From the NCBI RefSeq assembly GCF_024438035.1, contig NZ_JANFQF010000006.1, positions 186,001 through 250,000 on the forward strand: 64,000 nt of DNA. The letters are read 5' to 3'. Below, one piece after another: positions 59,085-64,000 of this stretch (its first letter is position 1; every line of letters begins with the position of its first letter). The translations under genes were made by a program, and so were the position numbers. Source of the stretch: Rhodococcus tibetensis. GTDB taxonomy: Bacteria; Actinomycetota; Actinomycetes; Mycobacteriales; Mycobacteriaceae. The notes beneath the pieces are model-generated. The model saw only the letters and a program-made list of their open reading frames with translations, was not told the origin of the DNA and did not search any database.

Positions 59085-59704
59085 CCTCCCCGTTCGACGA
59101 CAAGCGGCACGACGATGATCGCACCGGCGGGGGCGACGGTTCGAGCAGTGCGAGCGACCCGATCGAGAGTTACCTGAAAGATTTCGACGCCGCCGAGAAG
59201 AAGGTGGCCGGTGAAATCGACCCGGGCGTGCGGGCGCTGGTCGTCGCGATCGCTGTCGTCGTTCTGCTCGGATCCCTCACGCTGCCGCACTCCGGCGTCG
59301 CGAACGGCTGGGAGGTGCTGGTCTACGGGGACGACGCCCGCACGGAAGTCATCACATTGCCGTCGCGACTGTTCGTCTGGTTCGAGGTGGTGTTCGGCGT
59401 CGTCGCGTCGATGCTGGCGCTGATCACGCGCCGCTGGGCCCTGGCTTGGATAGCTCTTGCGGGAACGGCTGTGTCGATCGTGTTCGGGATGCTCGCCATC
59501 TGGACCCGCCAAACCCCAGCGCCGGGTGTCGAGGCGGCGGGTCCGGGTATCGGCCTGATCGTGGGCTGGCTGACCGTGATCGTGTTGACCTTCCACTGGC
59601 TGAAAGTCGTGTGGAGCAGGACAGCGCTGCAGCTGGCCGCGGAAGAAGAACGCCGCGCCGCTGCCGCCGAAGCGGAGCGACGCGGCGACTGGAACATCGG
59701 GTGA
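59081..59704 (+). CDS. Membrane protein, Rv2732c-like
   Basis: The 207-residue protein has an acidic, disordered N-terminus, four hydrophobic segments ([56 protein letters not shown] and [20 protein letters not shown]) and a C-terminal coiled stretch [14 protein letters not shown]. The start overlaps miaB by ATGA. A similar gene follows miaB in mycobacteria. Function is not known. Confidence 0.8.
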   Translation: MTSPFDDKRHDDDRTGGGDGSSSASDPIESYLKDFDAAEKKVAGEIDPGVRALVVAIAVVVLLGSLTLPHSGVANGWEVLVYGDDARTEVITLPSRLFVWFEVVFGVVASMLALITRRWALAWIALAGTAVSIVFGMLAIWTRQTPAPGVEAAGPGIGLIVGWLTVIVLTFHWLKVVWSRTALQLAAEEERRAAAAEAERRGDWNIG

Positions 59705-59719
59705 CGCCCGCCTCGGGGC

Positions 59720-61105
59720 TTACTGACCGCTGACGGCGCCCTCGGCGGCCTCAGCCCATTCACGCCACTGCCTGGCCTGAGCGAGCGCACTCTCGGCGTC
59801 CTTGGTCTTACCCGCCGCGGTGGCCTTGGCGGCCTGTTCCTCGAACTGAGTGACGCGTTCGCGGAACTGCGCGGCCCGGGCGAGAGCCTCCGGATCAGTG
59901 CGTCGCCACTGTTCGTCGGCGGCGTCGCGTACGCGCTTTTCGATGGCCCGCAACTTGCCCTCGAGGTCGTGCATCCGCTCGCGGGGCACCTTGCCGATGG
60001 CGTCCCACTTTTCTTGCAAGTCGCGTAGTGCGGCCCGGGCGGCGTCGATGTCCTTGGTCGGATCGATGTCTCCGGCGGTCTTCAGCAGCTCCTCCTTGGC
60101 GACCGCGTTCTCCTCGAACTCGGCGTCGCGTTCGGAGGAGGCGGCGTTGCGCGCCGCGAAGAATAAGTCCTGAGCGCCCTTGAACCGCTTCCACAGGGAG
60201 TCGTCAGCTTCGCGTGGGGCGCGGCCCGCGGCCTTCCATTCGGCGAGGAGATCACGGAACGCACCGGCGGTGGGGCCCCAATCGGTGGAGTCGGCCAACG
60301 CCTCCGCGCGGGTGACGAGTTCTTCCTTTTTCGTCTTCGCCGCCGCCCGTTCTCGGTCGAGTTCGGCGAAGTGCGCGCCGCGGCGCCGGTTGAACGCCTC
60401 CCGTGCCTTGGAATACCGCTTCCACAAGGCATCGTCGACCTTCCGGTCGATGCCGCGAATGGTCTTCCACTCTTCCAGGATTTCGCGGAGGCGATCACCT
60501 GCCGCCTTCCACTGCGTGGATTCCGCGCCGATCCGTTCGGCCTCGGCGGCCAGTTCTTCCTTGCGTTCGGTGTGGGCCTGCCGCGACTTCTCCTTCTCGT
60601 GTTTCGCGTGCGCGGCGGCCTCGTCCGAGCCGGCGATGACGGCGTCGAGACGGGCCGCGAGCGAATCGATGTCACCGATCACCGCTGCGGTCGGCAACGA
60701 TTCGACGAGGGCGAGTGCGGCGGCCTTGGTCTTCTTCGCATCCCCGGCCCCGGAGTTCAGCCGAGCCTCGAGAAGTGCCACCTCCGTGGCGAGGTCGTCG
60801 AATCGTCGACCGAAATGCGCCAGCCCCTCGGCGGCGTCCCCGGCCTGCCACGAACCGATCTGCCGCTCTCCGTCGGCGGTCCTGACCCATGCGGTGCCGT
60901 CGTCGTCCACCCGGCCGAACTTGCTGGGGTCGCTCCCGGGCGGGGCCGCGACGGCGGGGGCGGAGAGTGCGTGCGTAGGCGTGGGGCCCGGCTTGGGTGC
61001 ACCCGGTTTTGCGGCGCCGCCCGGTTTAGGGACGCTCGGCTTCGGCGTGTCGTGCTGCTCGGCGGCAGGCTCCACGGCGGGCTGGGCGTCGCTACTGTCG
61101 GTCAT
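59720..61105 (-). CDS. DUF349 domain-containing protein
   Basis: The 461-residue protein has a Pro/Lys-rich N-terminus, then several DUF349 repeats, seen as helical units with W-x3-G-x-R/x4-D-x-LW patterns (such as [20 protein letters not shown] and [20 protein letters not shown]). Such proteins form long helical or coiled structures; a link to nucleic acid or ribosome hibernation has been proposed for some relatives. ATG 61105 has GAGGAAG upstream. It is opposite in direction to its neighbours. Confidence 0.85.
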   Translation of the reverse strand: MTDSSDAQPAVEPAAEQHDTPKPSVPKPGGAAKPGAPKPGPTPTHALSAPAVAAPPGSDPSKFGRVDDDGTAWVRTADGERQIGSWQAGDAAEGLAHFGRRFDDLATEVALLEARLNSGAGDAKKTKAAALALVESLPTAAVIGDIDSLAARLDAVIAGSDEAAAHAKHEKEKSRQAHTERKEELAAEAERIGAESTQWKAAGDRLREILEEWKTIRGIDRKVDDALWKRYSKAREAFNRRRGAHFAELDRERAAAKTKKEELVTRAEALADSTDWGPTAGAFRDLLAEWKAAGRAPREADDSLWKRFKGAQDLFFAARNAASSERDAEFEENAVAKEELLKTAGDIDPTKDIDAARAALRDLQEKWDAIGKVPRERMHDLEGKLRAIEKRVRDAADEQWRRTDPEALARAAQFRERVTQFEEQAAKATAAGKTKDAESALAQARQWREWAEAAEGAVSGQ

Positions 61106-61306
61106 CGCTTCCTCATCTCTGCCGCGCGTCACGGCTGCCTGAACGCATTACCGGCTCCATACCGACCCGGAGGGCTGGTTCCATTCAACCCGGTACGGAC
61201 TCTGGGGACTATTGAATCAGGTCAGACGGGGACCGTTGGTACCGAACGAGTGCAGGCACCGAATCGGCTGTCGGGTGCTCGGAGGCGGTCGACTAGCGTG
61301 ACGCGT
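61106..61306. other. Divergent intergenic region
   Basis: This 200-base gap between the DUF349 gene and the LigB-like gene holds the TAGCGT -10 of the latter. I see no operator, repeat or RNA gene in the remainder. Confidence 0.4.
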
Positions 61307-62023
61307 GTGTTCACCGCCGCAATTCTCGTGCCGTCACCGCCGCTTCTGGTTCCCGAACTCGCTGGGGCAGCGGCTGCAGAGACGGCGGCGTTGAGGGACG
61401 CGGTCGGGGTTGCCGCCAAGGCCCTGTCAGCGCTCACCTCGAAGTGGGTTGTGGTCGGAGCGGGTACCACCACCGTCGATGTGCCTTCCGAGGCGCAGGG
61501 CACCTACCTGGGTTATGGCGTCGACGTCCGGGTCGCGCTGCGACCCGGCACCGCCGGGAAGCCGGACCCCGAGCTGCCACTCGCAGCACTGACGGCCGGA
61601 TGGATACGTGGAACCTGGGCGCCGGACGCCGTGGTCGAAGCCCGCATACTGGCCGCCGACCTGCCGGTCGAGCGGTGCGCCGAGTACGGCGCGGCATTGC
61701 GCGAATTCCTCGATCGGGACGGCGAACCCCGCGGCCTGATGATCGTCGCGGACGGGGCCAACACCCTCACCGCCAAGGCGCCCGGTGCGTTCGACCCGCG
61801 CGCGGAGGGAGTGCAGGCGCGAGTGAATGCGGCCTTGGGCTCCGGCGACCGCGACGCGCTCCTCTCCCTCGACCCAGGGCTGTGCGGCGAACTCGGCCTC
61901 GGCGGACGGGTACCGTGGCAGGTTCTGGCCGGCGTATTCGACGTGTCGCCTGCCTCCTGCCGGACGCTCTACAGCGCGGCGCCGTACGGGGTGGCTTACC
62001 ACGTAGGGGAGTGGCTTCCGTGA
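61307..62023 (+). CDS. Class III extradiol dioxygenase (LigB)-like protein
   Basis: The 238-residue protein has an alpha/beta pattern starting with [39 protein letters not shown] and a C-terminal [16 protein letters not shown]. It resembles the LigB-like fold also found in MEMO proteins, but metal ligands are not clearly kept, so it may not be a dioxygenase. GTG 61307 lies 7 bases after TAGCGT (61294-61299), so leaderless; GTG 61298 is an alternative. It is coupled to miaA by GTGA. Confidence 0.75.
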   Translation: MFTAAILVPSPPLLVPELAGAAAAETAALRDAVGVAAKALSALTSKWVVVGAGTTTVDVPSEAQGTYLGYGVDVRVALRPGTAGKPDPELPLAALTAGWIRGTWAPDAVVEARILAADLPVERCAEYGAALREFLDRDGEPRGLMIVADGANTLTAKAPGAFDPRAEGVQARVNAALGSGDRDALLSLDPGLCGELGLGGRVPWQVLAGVFDVSPASCRTLYSAAPYGVAYHVGEWLP

Positions 62024-62949
62024 CGCCACCGGTTCCGGTTGCGGTCGTCGGCCCTACAGCCACCGGCAAATCAGACCTTGCGCTGGACCTCGCCGAACGG
62101 TGGGGCGGGGAAATCGTCAACATCGACGCGATGCAGCTCTATCGCGGGATGGACATCGGCACCGCGAAACTGCCACCCGAAGAGCGGCGCGGCATCGTGC
62201 ACCATCAACTCGACGTGCTCGATGTGACCGAGACCGCGACCGTGGCGAACTATCAGCAGGCGGCAGTCCGCGACGTGGAGGCGATCGCGGCTCGCGGCGC
62301 CGTTCCGATCATCGTCGGCGGATCGATGATGTACGTGCAGTCCCTGCTCGACGAGTGGAGCTTCCCTGCCACCGACCCGTCGGTGCGCGCCCGGTGGGAA
62401 GCCGTTCTCGCCGAGCACGGCGTCGCCGCGGTACATGCCGAGCTGGGCCGGGTGGATCCCGATGCCGCCGCATCCATCCTTCCGACAGACGGCAGACGGC
62501 TGGTGCGGGCCCTCGAGGTCGTCGAGATCACCGGTCGGCCATTCGCGGCGTCTGCGCCGGGCATCGGCGAACCGCGTTGGGGCACAAGCATCGTCGGCGT
62601 CGATCGAGAGACCGCGGAACTCGACGAACGCATCAGGATTCGAACCGAGCTGATGTTCGACCGAGGTCTCGTGGAGGAGGTGCGCGGTCTGATCGACGTG
62701 GGCCTGCGCGAAGGGGTGACCGCACCGCGCGCCATCGGGTACGCCCAGGTACTCGCTTGGATCGACGGCGAATACGATCTGGACGAGGCACGGGAACGCA
62801 CGTTCATCGGCACCCGTCGTTACGTGCGCCGTCAGCGGTCGTGGTTCCGCCGGGACGCGCGCATCCGCTGGGTCGACGGCAGTGATCCTCACCTCACCGA
62901 CACCACCGTCAGAATGCTGGAACAGCCGCCGATCCCGGGAGAACGATGA
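62020..62949 (+). CDS. miaA: tRNA dimethylallyltransferase
   Basis: MiaA adds the dimethylallyl group to A37 in tRNAs, the substrate for MiaB. The 309-residue protein has the P-loop GPTATGKSD at 11-19, the [18 protein letters not shown] and [17 protein letters not shown] motifs, and a C-terminal [12 protein letters not shown]. The start overlaps the upstream gene by GTGA. It is followed by a TrmH-family gene with an ATGA overlap. Confidence 0.96.
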   Translation: MTPPVPVAVVGPTATGKSDLALDLAERWGGEIVNIDAMQLYRGMDIGTAKLPPEERRGIVHHQLDVLDVTETATVANYQQAAVRDVEAIAARGAVPIIVGGSMMYVQSLLDEWSFPATDPSVRARWEAVLAEHGVAAVHAELGRVDPDAAASILPTDGRRLVRALEVVEITGRPFAASAPGIGEPRWGTSIVGVDRETAELDERIRIRTELMFDRGLVEEVRGLIDVGLREGVTAPRAIGYAQVLAWIDGEYDLDEARERTFIGTRRYVRRQRSWFRRDARIRWVDGSDPHLTDTTVRMLEQPPIPGER

Positions 62950-63794
62950 GCCGCACGCCGTCCGGACGGAACCGTCAGGGCTCGAATCTGCTGGTCACCG
63001 CCCGCAACGCCCGCTTCCAGCAGTGGCAGTCCTACCTCACCAACCGCAGCAAACGCTCGAAGTCGGGACGTTTCCTGATTCAGGGTGTCCGACCCCTCAC
63101 GCTGGCGCTCGACCACGAGTGGCCGCTCGAATCGCTGCTGTACCGCATCGACGGCCCGCCCCTGTCGGAATGGGCCCGAAACCTACGAGCCGCCCTGTCG
63201 ATCGAACAGATCGGCGTCAGTGCCGAACTGATGGCGGAGTTGGGTGAGAAGGCCGACACCGCCCCGGAACTGATCGCCGTGGCGAAGATCCGCACCCCAC
63301 GCCTGGAGGACGTTCGGCTGCAGGCGAGCCCACTGATCGTGGTTTTCGATCGGCCGGGCTCGCCGGGCAACCTCGGCACCCTTGTCCGGTCCGCCAACGC
63401 ATTCGGCGCCGATGCGGTGGTCGTGGTCGGTCACGGAGCAGACCCGTTCGACCCGCAGAGCGTGCGCGCCTCCACCGGATCGCTTTTCGCGATGCCGGTC
63501 GTCACGGTCTCGTCGGTCGACGACGTCCTCGCCTTCCGGGACACGCGGCGAGCGGCCGGCACCGATCTGCACCTCGTGGGCACGGACGAGACCGGCTCCG
63601 TCACGATCGACGCCCACGACTTCACCACGGGCACGGTTCTGGTGGTCGGCAACGAGACCCGGGGAATGAGCGCGGCGTGGCGTGCGGCTTGCGACACCGT
63701 CGTCAACATCCCCATCGGCGGCGCGGCCAGTTCGCTCGGTGCACCGTCGGCCGGCGCCGTGGCCCTCTACGAGATCGCCCGGCAGCGACGGTGA
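62946..63794 (+). CDS. TrmH/SpoU family RNA 2'-O-methyltransferase
   Basis: The 282-residue protein has an N-terminal substrate-binding part ([28 protein letters not shown]) and a SPOUT knot domain: [32 protein letters not shown] and [22 protein letters not shown], the last being a variant of the SLNVSVA motif 3. It should methylate a ribose in rRNA or tRNA. It overlaps miaA by ATGA, so it may be part of the same tRNA-modification unit. The position modified is unknown. Confidence 0.9.
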   Translation: MSRTPSGRNRQGSNLLVTARNARFQQWQSYLTNRSKRSKSGRFLIQGVRPLTLALDHEWPLESLLYRIDGPPLSEWARNLRAALSIEQIGVSAELMAELGEKADTAPELIAVAKIRTPRLEDVRLQASPLIVVFDRPGSPGNLGTLVRSANAFGADAVVVVGHGADPFDPQSVRASTGSLFAMPVVTVSSVDDVLAFRDTRRAAGTDLHLVGTDETGSVTIDAHDFTTGTVLVVGNETRGMSAAWRAACDTVVNIPIGGAASSLGAPSAGAVALYEIARQRR

Positions 63795-63854
63795 GCGGTC
63801 ACCGAGACGCATGGTCGGGGTTGGCCAGCATCTCTGTTGGATAAGGTGGGACCC

Positions 63855-64000
63855 ATGGACTTCAGTAAGGGGCACGGCACCGAAAACGACTTCGTCGTTC
63901 TCCCGGATCCCGACGTGCGTCTCGACTTGACGGTGCCGCGGGTGAAGGCGCTCTGTGATCGTCGGCGCGGACTCGGCGCCGACGGGGTTCTGCGGGTGGC
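63855..64000 (+). CDS. dapF: Diaminopimelate epimerase, partial
   Basis: The window ends inside this gene, leaving 48 residues. The visible start [18 protein letters not shown] and the [13 protein letters not shown] segment match DapF, with the G-x-NDF motif typical of the N-terminal domain. DapF converts LL- to meso-diaminopimelate for lysine and cell wall. ATG 63855 follows TAAGGT (63842-63847) by 7 bases, so it is probably leaderless. It follows miaA and the TrmH gene. Confidence 0.92.
   Translation, partial: MDFSKGHGTENDFVVLPDPDVRLDLTVPRVKALCDRRRGLGADGVLRV

Overview
The window is a stretch of high-GC actinobacterial chromosome, most probably Rhodococcus (large-genome R. jostii/opacus type) or a close mycolic-acid relative. 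The reasons are the gene order, which follows the Mycobacterium tuberculosis block from the rimP-nusA-infB region through truB, ribF-rpsO-pnp, dapB, thyX-dapA-rnj, ftsK, pgsA-clgR-pspA, recA-recX, miaB and miaA to dapF; frequent GTG/TTG starts; many leaderless genes; and actinobacterial families such as YlxR, PptT, PspM, DUF3046 and TIGR03085. The genus is an inference from gene content, not from a database match. I see no tRNA, rRNA, IS element, prophage or CRISPR array, and no abrupt change in base composition.

Layout. 1-5.8 kb is accessory: a long acyl-CoA dehydrogenase, an Hsp20 chaperone behind a CIRCE element, an alpha/beta hydrolase, an FHA-HTH regulator and a SnoaL/SDR pair. 5.9-20.5 kb is the translation and RNA block: a Tat lipoprotein/DUF4439 pair divergent from rimP-nusA-ylxR-infB-DUF503-rbfA-nrnA-MATE, then a phosphoesterase-pptT pair, truB, a DtxR-family metal regulator, ribF and rpsO. 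20.8-28.4 kb holds pnp, a methyltransferase, an M16 peptidase, an alcohol dehydrogenase, dapB and two small genes. 28.4-32.5 kb is again accessory: a divergent TetR/oxidoreductase pair with two palindromic operators, a YcaQ-type DNA-repair gene, an SRPBCC protein and an orphan ribbon-helix-helix protein. 32.6-39.7 kb is thyX, dapA, RNase J, a TIGR03085 protein and ftsK.

39.7-48.4 kb contains terC under a yybP-ykoY (manganese) riboswitch, a YciI protein, argA-type acetyltransferase, pgsA, pncC, the envelope-stress set clgR-pspA-pspM behind a SigE-type promoter, the biotin ECF transporter bioYMN and two small loci. 48.7-57.4 kb has tetR-glpD, a glycosyltransferase, DUF3046, recA-recX with LexA and PafBC-type control sites, and a gluABCD-type glutamate ABC transporter. 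57.5-64 kb is miaB, a membrane protein, a DUF349 protein, a LigB-like protein, miaA, a TrmH/SpoU methyltransferase and the first 146 bases of dapF.

The most informative signals are regulatory: a riboswitch with an 11-bp helix that hides the terC ribosome-binding site, a RecA-NDp-like leaderless promoter in front of a putative crosslink-repair glycosylase, three helically phased TGACGTCA palindromes over the start of an orphan RHH gene, and a recurring TANNNT-(6-8 nt)-start arrangement marking at least ten leaderless genes. No completely new multi-gene system is obvious; the best candidates for undescribed biology are the RHH autoregulator, the DUF4439/Tat-lipoprotein pair and the damage-type promoter of the YcaQ gene.
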